From an uncultured Oribacterium sp. (GTDB lineage: Bacteria; Bacillota; Clostridia; Lachnospirales; Lachnospiraceae): a DNA stretch of 17,212 nucleotides. Below the pieces are notes generated by a model. The model searched no databases. It saw nothing but the letters and a program-made list of their open reading frames with translations, and was not told where the DNA came from. Positions 6,606 through 14,924 of the stretch are shown piece by piece. The DNA lies in contig CABTMH010000011.1 of NCBI GenBank assembly GCA_902485915.1, positions 1-17,212 of the forward strand. Reading direction: 5' to 3'. Both the position numbers and the translations under genes were made by a program. The first letter of the stretch is position 1. Each line of letters opens with the position of its first letter.

Positions 6606-7328
6606 TCATTTCGCTTTCGTCTTACGACTCTTCCCGCTCGTCACGCCGGCGCGGGTCGCCTCGAGCAGCTCCGTGTTATCGCAGCTCGGGCAGAGGTCCC
6701 GGAGGAAGCACGCGCCGCAGTCCGGGCGTGCAGACATGCAGAAGCTCCGTCCCAGCGAGATGATGTGCGTATTCCAGCGGATCCAGAATTCCTCCGGCAC
6801 CGTCTCCATGAGCTGAAATTCGGTGCGCGTTGGGTCGCTCGATGCCGCGAGTCCGAGTCGGTTCGAGATGCGCTTCACATGCGTATCCACGACGAGTGCC
6901 GGCTTGTGATAGATATGACCGAGAATCAGGTTGCCCGTCTTGCGTCCGACGCCCGGGAGCGAGATGAGCTCGTCGATACTGTCAGGCACGACACCGTCAT
7001 AGCGCGCGAGGAGATCGGCAGCGCAGGCCCGGATGTTCCGCGCCTTGTTATGATAGAAGCCGGTGGAACGGATATCCTCCTCGAGCTCCTCGATCGGCAC
7101 CCTCGCGAAATCCTCGAGACAGGTATACTTCTTAAAGAGCTTCTCCGTCACCATATTGACGCGGGCATCAGTACACTGCGCACTCAGGATCGTCGCGAAG
7201 AGCAGCTGCCACGCATTTTCACTTTTCAAAAAAATCGGCGGCTCGGCACCATAATGCTCATCGAGCCGCTTCATGATCTCCCGGACGCGCTTCTCCCGCG
7301 CCTCCGGGCTCTCTCCCTTTACAAACAT
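6606..7328 (-). CDS. nth: Endonuclease III (DNA glycosylase/AP lyase)
   Basis: This base-excision-repair enzyme removes oxidised pyrimidines and cuts the abasic site. In the 240-residue form the helix-hairpin-helix motif is LPGVGRKTGN, with catalytic Lys130, followed by VDTHVKRISNRLGL with catalytic Asp148. The iron-sulfur cluster motif C-x6-C-x2-C-x5-C is complete (Cys197, 204, 207, 213). The family usually has KTAN; here the Ala is Gly. A short basic tail (SGKSRKTKAK) ends the protein. The ATG at 7361 lies right after AAGAGG with no spacing, while the ATG at 7328 has AGAGG five bases away and begins a normal N-terminus. It sits ahead of the DUF6472-like gene and trmL on the same strand, and palindromic repeats lie just upstream. 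Confidence 0.95.
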   Translation of the reverse strand: MFVKGESPEAREKRVREIMKRLDEHYGAEPPIFLKSENAWQLLFATILSAQCTDARVNMVTEKLFKKYTCLEDFARVPIEELEEDIRSTGFYHNKARNIRACAADLLARYDGVVPDSIDELISLPGVGRKTGNLILGHIYHKPALVVDTHVKRISNRLGLAASSDPTRTEFQLMETVPEEFWIRWNTHIISLGRSFCMSARPDCGACFLRDLCPSCDNTELLEATRAGVTSGKSRKTKAK

Positions 7329-7364
7329 CTCGTCCTCTTTCCGCTCACACCGCCATGACATCCT

Positions 7365-7450
7365 CTTAAGAATTTCGTAAGAGGGTCAGACCCCATTACG
7401 ACCAGCTTAAGAATTTCGTAATGAAAATATAACGGGGTCTGACCCCATAT
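7365..7450. repeat. Interspersed palindromic repeat, copies 2 and 3
   Basis: Two units lie in tandem between the dCMP deaminase and nth genes. Unit 2 (7365-7398) is CTTAAGAATTTCGTAAG followed by GGGTCAGACCCC and ATTA. Unit 3 (7406-7446) starts with CTTAAGAATTTCGTAA, has an extra AT-rich stretch and ends with the perfect palindrome GGGGTCTGACCCC (7434-7446). The same composite occurs near 5467. GGGGTCTGACCCC-type palindromes are known next to REP-associated transposases, but no transposase is present here. Confidence 0.75.
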
Positions 7451-7460
7451 ACTGCCGAGG

Positions 7461-7961
7461 TCACAGCGCCAGGGTCACGGTGCGACCGGTCGGCTGGTAC
7501 TGATAGTAGCGGACGCCGGCAGCATCGAGCATGCGCTTGCTGGCGCGGGTCGCCGGGGTGTCACCATACTTATCCGAGTAGTAGATCAGGGTCCGGATAC
7601 CGGCCTGGATCAGCGCCTTCGCGCACTCGTTGCACGGGAAGAGCGTGACATAGAGCTTACAGCCCTCGAGGGAGCCGCCGCGGTAGTTGAGGATCGCGTT
7701 CAGCTCTGCATGCGTTGAGTAGAAGTACTTCGCGTTGTACGGGTCATCCTCCGCATGGATCTTCGTCCACGGGAAGGCATCATCGGAGCAGCCCTGCGGG
7801 AAGCCGTTGTAGCCCATCGAGAGAATCTTGTTCTCCGGGCTCACGATGCAGGCGCCGACCTGGGTGCTCGGGTCCTTCGAGCGACGCGCCGACATCTCAG
7901 CGACGCCCATGAAATACTCATCCCAGGTGATATAGTCTCGTCTCTTTCCACTCTCTTCCAT
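7461..7961 (-). CDS. dCMP deaminase (ComEB-like)
   Basis: This cytosolic zinc enzyme deaminates dCMP to dUMP, feeding thymidylate synthesis. The 166-residue protein shows the cytidine/deoxycytidylate deaminase signature. THAELNAI supplies zinc ligand His84 and catalytic Glu86, and PCNECAKALIQAGI supplies zinc ligands Cys110 and Cys113. Family-specific stretches are GYNGFPQGCSDD (50-61), DPSTQVGA and YYSDKYGDT. Length is usual for bacterial dCMP deaminases. AGGAGG lies seven bases before the ATG. The gene follows the sua5 gene by about 80 bases on the same strand. The name comEB is used in Bacillus, where it lies beside comEA/comEC; those genes are not here, so I leave the symbol blank. Confidence 0.93.
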   Translation of the reverse strand: MEESGKRRDYITWDEYFMGVAEMSARRSKDPSTQVGACIVSPENKILSMGYNGFPQGCSDDAFPWTKIHAEDDPYNAKYFYSTHAELNAILNYRGGSLEGCKLYVTLFPCNECAKALIQAGIRTLIYYSDKYGDTPATRASKRMLDAAGVRYYQYQPTGRTVTLAL

Positions 7962-8041
7962 TCACATCCCTCCTGCGGCCTTCCGACCGCTGCCGCTTCT
8001 GCGGCCATGTCTTTGTATCGGTTGATGTTTCTCCGCGCGGC

Positions 8042-9217
8042 TTACGCGTCCGCGTGCGGCTGCAGGCCGGCGAGCGGGGAGATGCCGTTCCGGAAAACAT
8101 CCGTCGGCTGATCATCCGCGCAGACCTCCAGCATCCCGGCAGACTTCCGCATACGGTTCATAAGCGCGAAACCCACGCCGCGGTCACTGTAGCTCTCGGC
8201 GTAGATCCGCTCCGTGCCGTCCTCGTCGAACTCACGCAACACACGGAACAGCTCATGTGTCATCGACAGCGGATCGCTCCGGCGGCCGATCACCTTGATG
8301 TCCGCACGACGGTCGCCCGCACTGTGATAGCACGCCCGGGTCTCCTCGCAGCAGATGATCCCGACCCGGAGGCCGGCGGCTTCGTCCGCATCTACGAGTC
8401 GGTCAATGCAGGCGGCCACCATCTGATCGGCTTCCGCGCGTTCTTCCTCAGAGAGCGCATAGTCACGCTCCTTCGACAGCCGCGTCGTCACGAGCGCCAT
8501 GCGCGCGTTCGGCGCATAGTGCCTGTACTTCATGCCCGGTGCCTTCGGGTGCACGCCCTCCTTCACGCCGCCGGCGATGATGGCCGGATCGATCCGGACC
8601 TCGGTGCCGAGCGTCTCGGACAGCTCCTCCACGGTGATCGCACCCGGTCGAAGCAGGGTCGGCACCGCACCGGTAAGATCGACGATGGTGGACTCGACGC
8701 CGATGCCCACCGGGCCGTCATCGAGGATCATCTCGATCTTCCCCTGAAGATCATGGTATACATGCGCCGCCTCCGTCGGGCTCGGCTTCCCGGAGGTGTT
8801 TGCGCTCGGTCCGGCGATCGGCACGCCGGCCGCCTTGATAAATTCAAGCGTCACCCGGTTCTCCGGGCAGCGGATCGCAACGGTCTCGAGACCGCCCGTC
8901 GTTTCATATGGCACGATCGCCGCCTTCGGCATCACGATCGTGAGCGGACCCGGCCAGAACGCCTCCATCAGCTTCCGCGCGCTGTCCGGAAATTCCGAGA
9001 CGAGCGGTGGCACCTCATCGATGCAGGAGACATGCACGATCAGCGGGTTATCCGACGGCCGTCCCTTCGCCGCATATATCTTCCGGCTCGCCTCCGGATC
9101 CAGTGCATTACCTCCGAGACCATAGACCGTCTCGGTCGGAAATGCCACGAGGCCGCCCCGGCGGATGATCTCTGCCGCCTGCTGCACGCCCTCTATGCCT
9201 TTTACGATTGTTTCCAT
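8042..9217 (-). CDS. L-threonylcarbamoyladenylate synthase (Sua5/TsaC family)
   Basis: The enzyme makes threonylcarbamoyl-AMP from threonine, bicarbonate and ATP, the first step of t6A formation at tRNA position 37. The 391-residue protein has the long Sua5 architecture. The YrdC domain carries PTETVYGLGGNA (27-38), KGRPSDNPLIVHVS (51-64), GPSANTSGKPSPT (136-148) and the VGVESTIVD-like segment near 171. The linker APGMKYRHYAPNA (226-238) follows, then a Sua5 C-terminal domain ending with DRGVGFALMNRMRKSA. About 30 residues past that helix (CADDQPTDVFRNG...) look like an unconserved tail. AAGGAAG precedes the ATG. In Bacillus and Clostridia a Sua5 gene (ywlC in B. subtilis) lies close to prfA/prmC, as here. 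Confidence 0.95.
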   Translation of the reverse strand: METIVKGIEGVQQAAEIIRRGGLVAFPTETVYGLGGNALDPEASRKIYAAKGRPSDNPLIVHVSCIDEVPPLVSEFPDSARKLMEAFWPGPLTIVMPKAAIVPYETTGGLETVAIRCPENRVTLEFIKAAGVPIAGPSANTSGKPSPTEAAHVYHDLQGKIEMILDDGPVGIGVESTIVDLTGAVPTLLRPGAITVEELSETLGTEVRIDPAIIAGGVKEGVHPKAPGMKYRHYAPNARMALVTTRLSKERDYALSEEERAEADQMVAACIDRLVDADEAAGLRVGIICCEETRACYHSAGDRRADIKVIGRRSDPLSMTHELFRVLREFDEDGTERIYAESYSDRGVGFALMNRMRKSAGMLEVCADDQPTDVFRNGISPLAGLQPHADA

Positions 9218-9315
9218 TCTGACTTCCTTCTATCTTTACATCGTCTGCGCCGAAACGCATCCGCATCTGTATTCACTGTACCGGCACCACGCTCACGCTG
9301 CCGACTTTCCACGCC

Positions 9316-11088
9316 TCAGTTCTGTGCCACGCTGTCTGCATTAAGATTCAGTATACTCCAGAAGCTCTGCGGCTCCTGTCCGAGCTTCCAGCCCGCGACG
9401 CCCGCGCAGCCGGCTTCCTTCACGGCATCGATCTTCCGCTGCATGGACTGATCATCCTCCATCCAGATCTTCTTAAGCTCCGTGCCGTCGGTGATCTCAC
9501 CGTAGTTCTGGCCGAGGTCCTCCTGCCACTCGAGCTGCACGCCCTTCTGCGCCACCCAGTTCAGTGCGGTCTGCACGCTGAGCGCCTCGGAGCGGGTCTT
9601 ACCATCCGCACCGGTGATCCACACGCGCGTATAGAACGGGAGGGCAATGATGACGCGATCACTGTCCATGGCGCTGCCGGCTTCACTGATGCCACGCTTT
9701 ACGTAATCGATCGAAGCCACCGAACCTTCCTCACTGCCGGCATAGTGCTCGTCATAGCACATGATAACGACGTAGTCGATGCACTCGCCGAGCTCCTCGA
9801 TGTCGTAGTGACTGTTGTAATTATATGGTACATAGCAGTCCGCGGACAGCACGAGTCCCGCCTCGCGGCAGGCGACGCCGAGCTCCCGCATGAACTGAAT
9901 ATACGCGCGTCCGAGGCCGGTCGGGATCAGCTCGAAGTCGATGTTGAGACCATCGATGCCACCCGCGACAGCGGTGGACACGAGCGAAGCGACGAGCTGC
10001 TCACGAAGCGCGGTGTTCTCGAGGAAGACCGACTCGTCGATGCTCCCGGCGTCGAAGTTATTGACCACGGCCCAGACCTGATAGCCGGCCGCATGGGCCG
10101 CCTGCACATAGTCCGCACTCCAGTAGGAGGTGAACGTGCCCTGATCAGAATTCAGGATGAACCAGGTCGGAGCGATCACGTTCATCGTACTGCCCGCCTG
10201 CGCGGTCGCACTCGTGAAGCTCGCGTTGCCGGCCTGCGAGGTGACCTGATGGAAGCCCATCACGACCTTCTGATCGAGGATCCGATGCGTATATTCCGGC
10301 GCAGTGTATGTGCTCTCCGGGGTCACGGAACGCTCGTCGGAGAGACGCCTGTTCCGGAGCCAGCCGATATAGCCGTCCTCGGTTTCAACCCGTGACCAGT
10401 TCTCCATCGCCTCGAGGACTTTAACATTGGCCCCCTGCTCGAGCGTCGTCAGCACCGGTGATTTCACGCCACCGAGGAGACGGACGGCCTCCTTCTTCTG
10501 AACGGTCGCCTCGGTATACGCCGAGAAGTCGTCGGAGATGAAGATGCGCTTCTGCTCTGTGCTCACGTAGCTCGTGAAGCGGATGTTCGTGTGCTCCGCG
10601 ACGAGCTTTACATTCAGATACAGATTTTCCGTGCCGTTTCCGAGCTTCAGGAACGGGGTCGAGCCATCACTCAGGGTGTCGCCGATCCCGTACTTCAGGG
10701 TCTCCGTCGGCATCGTATAGAGAACCTCCGTCACATCCGAGGCCCAGAAGAAACGGCGGTTCAGCGTCGACATCACCCACTCATACGGGAGGAAGACGCC
10801 ACCGTTCACACACTTCGCCAGTACGAGCTTTCCGTTCTCATCCGCCTGCTGCTCCTCATCGAGGTAGATCGTCACCTCATCGCCGCTGACACCGAAGTAG
10901 TCCGCCTGATCGGCGAGCTCCTTCGTCGGCGCGTATTTTTTCTCATAGACATATCCACCGGCAGCGCCGGCAAACACGAGGAACATGAGAAGTCCGATGA
11001 TCACCGGCATGAAGCGCTTTCCACCGCCCGGCTGCTGCCGACGACGGGAACGCTGATGCGGATCCACAGATATTCTTTCCCTGGCCAC
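9316..11088 (-). CDS. Membrane-anchored SH3 plus GH18 protein, likely cell-wall glycosidase
   Basis: The 590-residue protein begins with a basic cytosolic tail (RSRRRQQPGGGKR) and a membrane helix at about 28-49. A domain resembling the N-terminal domain of copper amine oxidase follows (FLPYEWV...). A bacterial SH3 domain comes next (about 202-250, RLLGGVKSPVLTTLEQG...GYIGWLRNRRL). A GH18 barrel fills 272-584. The catalytic motif is DGLNIDFE with acid Glu386, the form found in SleL/YaaH-type peptidoglycan glycosidases. YYVVIMCYDEHY-like and LPFYTRVW segments follow, as in that subfamily. I place the start at a GTG (11088) because AGAAGGAG lies five bases before it. An ATG at 11166 would add 26 residues without a good ribosome site. 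The protein probably acts on peptidoglycan outside the cell. It lies 86 bases after prfA. Confidence 0.9.
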   Translation of the reverse strand: MARERISVDPHQRSRRRQQPGGGKRFMPVIIGLLMFLVFAGAAGGYVYEKKYAPTKELADQADYFGVSGDEVTIYLDEEQQADENGKLVLAKCVNGGVFLPYEWVMSTLNRRFFWASDVTEVLYTMPTETLKYGIGDTLSDGSTPFLKLGNGTENLYLNVKLVAEHTNIRFTSYVSTEQKRIFISDDFSAYTEATVQKKEAVRLLGGVKSPVLTTLEQGANVKVLEAMENWSRVETEDGYIGWLRNRRLSDERSVTPESTYTAPEYTHRILDQKVVMGFHQVTSQAGNASFTSATAQAGSTMNVIAPTWFILNSDQGTFTSYWSADYVQAAHAAGYQVWAVVNNFDAGSIDESVFLENTALREQLVASLVSTAVAGGIDGLNIDFELIPTGLGRAYIQFMRELGVACREAGLVLSADCYVPYNYNSHYDIEELGECIDYVVIMCYDEHYAGSEEGSVASIDYVKRGISEAGSAMDSDRVIIALPFYTRVWITGADGKTRSEALSVQTALNWVAQKGVQLEWQEDLGQNYGEITDGTELKKIWMEDDQSMQRKIDAVKEAGCAGVAGWKLGQEPQSFWSILNLNADSVAQN

Positions 11089-11174
11089 TTTTTCTCCTTC
11101 TTCTGTCTGCGTCCAATTCCGGCGCACGGCGTCCTGCAGCACCGGATATCCGGTGTGCAGAATCATCGCCTATG

Positions 11175-12260
11175 TCAGATGACCTCCTGATTCAGCTCCG
11201 CGAGCTTCGCTGCCTGATCGGCGGCGATGATCGGGTCGAGGAGCGGATCGAGATCTCCATTCAGTACCTTATCGATCGAGTACAGCGTCAGTCCGATCCG
11301 GTGGTCCGTCACACGTCCCTGCGGGAAGTTGTAGGTACGGATCTTCTCGGAGCGGTCGCCCGTGCCCACCTGGGAGCGCTTGGCCTCTGCCGCCTCGTCG
11401 TGCTTTTTATTATACTCTATTTCATATAGGCGCGCACGAAGAAGTCGCATCGCCTTCTCGCGGTTCTGCAGCTGAGAACGCTCCTCCTGACACTCGGCCA
11501 CCATGCCGGTCGGGATGTGGATGAGTCGTACGGCGGATGAGGTTTTATTGATGTGCTGTCCACCGGCACCGGAGGAGCGGAAGACCTCCATCTTTACATC
11601 CGCCGGATTGATCTCGACATCGACATCCTCGGCCTCCGGCATCACCGCGACCGTGGCGGTGGAGGTGTGGATACGTCCGCCGGACTCGGTCACCGGCACA
11701 CGCTGTACACGGTGCACGCCTGCCTCATACTTGAGGCGGCTGTACGCGCCCTTTCCGGTGACGACGAAAACCGCTTCCTTCATTCCGCCGATGCCGGTTT
11801 CATTGACCGACATGAGCTCCGTCTTATAGCCACGACGCTCCGCGTAGTTCCAGTACATGCGGTAGAGCTCTGCGGCGAAAAGTGCCGCCTCATCGCCGCC
11901 GGCGCCGCCACGGATCTCCATGATGATGTTCTTATCATCGTTTTCATCCTTCGGAAGCAGCAGGATCTGGAGCTCCTTGATAAGCGTCGGCTGGTTTTCC
12001 TTCGCCTCGGCGAGCTCTGCCTTCGCGAGCTCGATCATCTCCGGATCCTTCTCGGACGCAAGCATCTCGAGGGCCTCCTTCTCGCCGGCCACGGCCTCGA
12101 GGTAACGCTGATAGGTCGTGTACAGCGGCTCGAGCTCACTCGACTCCCGCATCAGCTTCAGGTATTTTTCTGTATCGTTTACGATATCCGGCTCCGTCAT
12201 GAAGCGCTGGATTTCCTCATAGTGTCGGGAGATGGACTCCAGACGGTCAAACATGTCCAT
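11175..12260 (-). CDS. prfA: Peptide chain release factor 1
   Basis: RF1 ends translation at UAA and UAG. The 361-residue length is normal. The stop-codon-reading motif PxT is present as PVT (189-191) in HRVQRVPVTESGGRIHTS. The peptidyl-transferase motif is GGQ (233-235) in SSGAGGQHINKTSSAVRLIHIPTG. The presence of PxT rather than SPF separates it from RF2. AAGGAG lies seven bases before the ATG at 12260. It directly follows prmC, whose product methylates the GGQ glutamine, a conserved pairing. Confidence 0.98.
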   Translation of the reverse strand: MDMFDRLESISRHYEEIQRFMTEPDIVNDTEKYLKLMRESSELEPLYTTYQRYLEAVAGEKEALEMLASEKDPEMIELAKAELAEAKENQPTLIKELQILLLPKDENDDKNIIMEIRGGAGGDEAALFAAELYRMYWNYAERRGYKTELMSVNETGIGGMKEAVFVVTGKGAYSRLKYEAGVHRVQRVPVTESGGRIHTSTATVAVMPEAEDVDVEINPADVKMEVFRSSGAGGQHINKTSSAVRLIHIPTGMVAECQEERSQLQNREKAMRLLRARLYEIEYNKKHDEAAEAKRSQVGTGDRSEKIRTYNFPQGRVTDHRIGLTLYSIDKVLNGDLDPLLDPIIAADQAAKLAELNQEVI

Positions 12261-12285
12261 GGTAATGCTCCTTTATATTTCTTAA

Positions 12286-12300
12286 CGGTCCCCCGGACCG
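12286..12300 (-). repeat. Short hairpin between prmC and prfA
   Basis: CGGTCC-CCC-GGACCG forms a perfect 6-bp stem with a 3-base loop in the 52-base gap between the two genes. No T-run follows, so it is unlikely to terminate transcription; it may be an mRNA stability or processing element. Chance is also possible in GC-rich DNA. Confidence 0.4.
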
Positions 12301-12312
12301 GGAAATGATGGA

Positions 12313-13485
12313 TTATAGATGCGCGGCGACGACGCGGTCGTTTCCGCCGAAGTCGCGGATCACGGTGATGTCGCGGAAGCCGGCGGCTGCGAGGAGTGCC
12401 GGGACGCGCTCGCCCTGGTCGTAGCCGATTTCGAGGTAGATGCGCCCGCCGGGCTTCAGGTAGTGGACGGATTCCTCCGCGAGGATGCGGTAGAAGCGCA
12501 GTCCGTCGGCGGTGCCGTCGAGGGCGATGCGTGGTTCGTAGTCCCGGACCTCGGGCTCGAGTTCGTCCACCACCGCGGATGGGATGTACGGCGGGTTCGA
12601 GACGATGACGTCGTATCGCTTCCGCTTCCCGTCGTCCGTGTGTTCGGCCAATGCAGAGAACATGTCACTCCGCAGGAGGGTGAAGTCGACCGCCGCGTTC
12701 TGAAGATGCACTTCCGTCCGCAGACCTGGGTTCATCCGAGCCGACGCAGTGGCCGTGGTTTCATCCGCCGACACAGCGCACGGCGGCGTGGTAGGGGCGG
12801 TATCCGTCTCCGTGATCAACAGTCGTTCGGCGTTCTGGCGCGCGACGGCGAGCGCAGCGTCAGAGATATCCACCGCCGTGGTGTCGCGGAAAGCGCCGAA
12901 TTTCGTGAGGGCGATGGCGATACAGCCGGAGCCGGTGCAGACATCGAGGAGCGACGCGCCATCGTTATCCACATGCACAAGAAAATCAGGGCACTTATCC
13001 ACCGTGTGTTTGAAAGAGGATGTGTCCACCGTCGGGTTCTCCTCATCCGTGCGCGCTGTGCATGCCGGGTCGACCGACGGCACTGCGTGCACAGACCCGA
13101 TCTGCTCCGGCATGAGATTTCCGAGTACCGCATCCACGAGGGTCTCGGTGTCAGCACGCGGGCAGAGCACGTCCTTCGTCACGAGGAAGTCGAGCCCATA
13201 GAAGCCGGCGGTGCCGAGGATCTGCTGGAGGGGTTCCCGTCGCTGACGGCGATCAACATTGGCCTGAAACACGGTGGACGCAGCCGACAGTGCCTCCGCG
13301 TCGGGCAGCAACCGCGGGATCAGGGTCTCCGGCGCGTCGTGCTCGTAGAGCAGATACTGCGCAGGCGAGAGCTGATAAGCGGACATCAGAAGAGCCCGCG
13401 CATCGTAGCGCGGGTCCGGCACCTGGGCGGTGTTCAGTTTTTCCGTCGCTTCATCGAGAAGCTGACGCAGCGTGGTGATCGGCAT
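12313..13485 (-). CDS. prmC: Release factor glutamine methyltransferase PrmC with two large insertions
   Basis: PrmC (HemK) uses S-adenosylmethionine to methylate the glutamine of the GGQ motif in release factors. The Rossmann cofactor motif is LLDVCTGSGCIAIAL (179-193) and the catalytic NPPY is at 297-300, followed by IPSAVVDELEPEVRDYEPRIALDG as usual. The N-terminal substrate domain (REPLQQILGTAGFYGLDF, VLCPRADTETLVDAV) is intact. At 390 residues it is about 100 longer than typical. Two low-complexity insertions account for this, at about 122-176 and 224-267, rich in Thr, Ala, Asp and Pro and placed in loops beside motif I and before motif II. All catalytic parts are in frame, so the gene is probably functional. 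AAGGAG precedes the ATG. It lies 52 bases upstream of prfA. Confidence 0.95.
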   Translation of the reverse strand: MPITTLRQLLDEATEKLNTAQVPDPRYDARALLMSAYQLSPAQYLLYEHDAPETLIPRLLPDAEALSAASTVFQANVDRRQRREPLQQILGTAGFYGLDFLVTKDVLCPRADTETLVDAVLGNLMPEQIGSVHAVPSVDPACTARTDEENPTVDTSSFKHTVDKCPDFLVHVDNDGASLLDVCTGSGCIAIALTKFGAFRDTTAVDISDAALAVARQNAERLLITETDTAPTTPPCAVSADETTATASARMNPGLRTEVHLQNAAVDFTLLRSDMFSALAEHTDDGKRKRYDVIVSNPPYIPSAVVDELEPEVRDYEPRIALDGTADGLRFYRILAEESVHYLKPGGRIYLEIGYDQGERVPALLAAAGFRDITVIRDFGGNDRVVAAHL

Positions 13486-13599
13486 GATGCTCCTTCAAAT
13501 AGTGCGCCCGGAACGTCCGGCGCGTGATGGATGAATGCGGCGATCCTCGCCTGATATCCAGTGTGTGAGAATCGCAGAGGATGATGCGCATGCGATCTG

Positions 13600-14685
13600 C
13601 TATGAATGTTCAATCACTGGTTTCCCATCGACGATCGGGACATCCACGAGGGGGGAGTGCACATCGGATGGGCAGTCGGAGAAGTCGAGGCCGAAGGTCT
13701 GCTTCTCGAAATCGCGCCAGTCGAAGACGCGCTCGACGGCAGCGATGGCCACCTCGATCTCGTCACGGTCCGGCTCGCGCGTGGTGAGTCCCTGCATCCA
13801 CATACCCGGGATGAAGAGAAGGCGGGTCAGCGCGTTATCATGCGTGCCGACGAGGCGCAGTACCTCGAAGCTGACGCCGGCGATGACCGGAATCAGGATG
13901 ATACGGCTGAGGAGGCGCATCCAGAGGGTGTCGACGCGGATCACCATGAACAGCAGGATGGAGATCAGCATGACATAGACGATGAAGCTGGTGCCACAGC
14001 GCTTGTGCTCCTTACTGGAGGCGGCGACATGATCCACCGTCAGCGGGAGACCATGCTCGACACAGTTTATGCACTTGTGCTCGGCACCGTGATACTGGAA
14101 GGTACGCGCGATGTCCGGCGTGCGGGAAATCACTTTAATATAGATGATAAAGAGCAGCACACGGATCACACCCTCGATGAGGCCGAGCAGCGATGCATGC
14201 GGCAGCAGCGGTTTCAGGAAGCCGGCGATCCAGGTCGGGAAGATCACGAAGAGAAGCATCGCGACCACGAAGGAAAAGATCATGACGATCGTTTCGAGCA
14301 CCGGTTCGAGCTTATCTCCGAAGGTACGGTCCAGCCAGGCCTCGAATTTCGTCGGCTCCTTCTCTGCATCCTCCGGGTCATCCTCGAGGAAGGATGCACT
14401 GAAGGTGAGGCAGCGCATGCCGAGCACCATGGAATCCACGAAGGAGAACACACCGCGGATCAGCGGTGCCTTCAGAAACGGATGCTTATCTGTCATGGAG
14501 ATGTACGTATCCTCCATCACCGCGATGGAGCCATCCGGCTTCCGGACGCCCACTGAATAGCGCTGGCCATTTCGCATCATCATCCCCTCGATGACCGCCT
14601 GACCACCGATACCACTGTAGATCTGGGCGCGTGGAACAGCCGATGTCGTGCTTTCATTTGAAATCTGCTTATCTTTATCTGTCAT
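13600..14685 (-). CDS. DUF1385 membrane protein (YqhQ-like)
   Basis: This 361-residue membrane protein has the DUF1385 signature near the N-terminus, GGQAVIEGMMMRNG (27-40). The conserved central motif is FQYHGAEHKCINCVEHGLPLT (196-216), and RCGTSF follows at 229-234. Membrane helices are likely at about 132-152, 166-186, 234-250 and 262-281. The His/Glu cluster HGAEHK...E could bind metal, but the function of the family is not known to me. The gene lies between rpmE and prmC-prfA, the usual place in Clostridia and Bacilli, which hints at a link to translation or envelope homeostasis without proving it. No strong ribosome binding site precedes the ATG at 14685, although the N-terminus is plausible. 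The C-terminal tail after about residue 300 is cytosolic and acidic. Confidence 0.92.
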   Translation of the reverse strand: MTDKDKQISNESTTSAVPRAQIYSGIGGQAVIEGMMMRNGQRYSVGVRKPDGSIAVMEDTYISMTDKHPFLKAPLIRGVFSFVDSMVLGMRCLTFSASFLEDDPEDAEKEPTKFEAWLDRTFGDKLEPVLETIVMIFSFVVAMLLFVIFPTWIAGFLKPLLPHASLLGLIEGVIRVLLFIIYIKVISRTPDIARTFQYHGAEHKCINCVEHGLPLTVDHVAASSKEHKRCGTSFIVYVMLISILLFMVIRVDTLWMRLLSRIILIPVIAGVSFEVLRLVGTHDNALTRLLFIPGMWMQGLTTREPDRDEIEVAIAAVERVFDWRDFEKQTFGLDFSDCPSDVHSPLVDVPIVDGKPVIEHS

Positions 14686-14722
14686 ATCGTGTTTTCTGTT
14701 TCTTTCCGGATATTTCCTGTAG

Positions 14723-14772
14723 GATCATGTTTTATGATCAAGATAATAAAATTACATGCACCTAAGTGTAAA
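14723..14772 (-). promoter_or_regulatory. Candidate promoter and palindrome upstream of the DUF1385 gene
   Basis: On the minus strand TTTACA (14767-14772) and TATTAT (14743-14748) are 18 bases apart, in an AT-rich stretch. Just past the -10 is the palindrome GATCAT-GTTTT-ATGATC (14723-14739), at the expected transcription start. It could be an operator or a 5' hairpin. The promoter would drive DUF1385-prmC-prfA independently of rpmE, which has its own terminator just upstream. Confidence 0.5.
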
Positions 14773-14859
14773 CGATGGAAAACATGAATTCAATAACAGG
14801 AAAGTGAAACTTTTATGACGGCGGACGGCCCTCTCATGGATTTATACATGGATATGTAC

Positions 14860-14901
14860 TAAAAAATCCCACACCTGCACCTCGCGGATACAGGTATGGG
14901 A
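14860..14901 (-). terminator. Intrinsic terminator of rpmE
   Basis: On the minus strand TCCCATACCTG pairs with CAGGTGTGGGA (one wobble pair) across a 13-base loop, followed directly by six T. It begins about 24 bases after the rpmE stop. This separates rpmE from the DUF1385-prmC-prfA transcript. Confidence 0.9.
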
Positions 14902-14924
14902 CTGTGTTTTCAGCTTCGTATAAA

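Noticed and set aside
8054..9451. Plus-strand open frame (465 codons) opposite the Sua5 gene
   Set aside because: It is an antisense shadow of a clear Sua5 protein, and it runs past that gene into the neighbouring gene's 3' end with no domain.
12319..13527. Plus-strand open frame (402 codons) opposite prmC
   Set aside because: Complete PrmC motifs are on the other strand; this frame is charged, repetitive shadow sequence.
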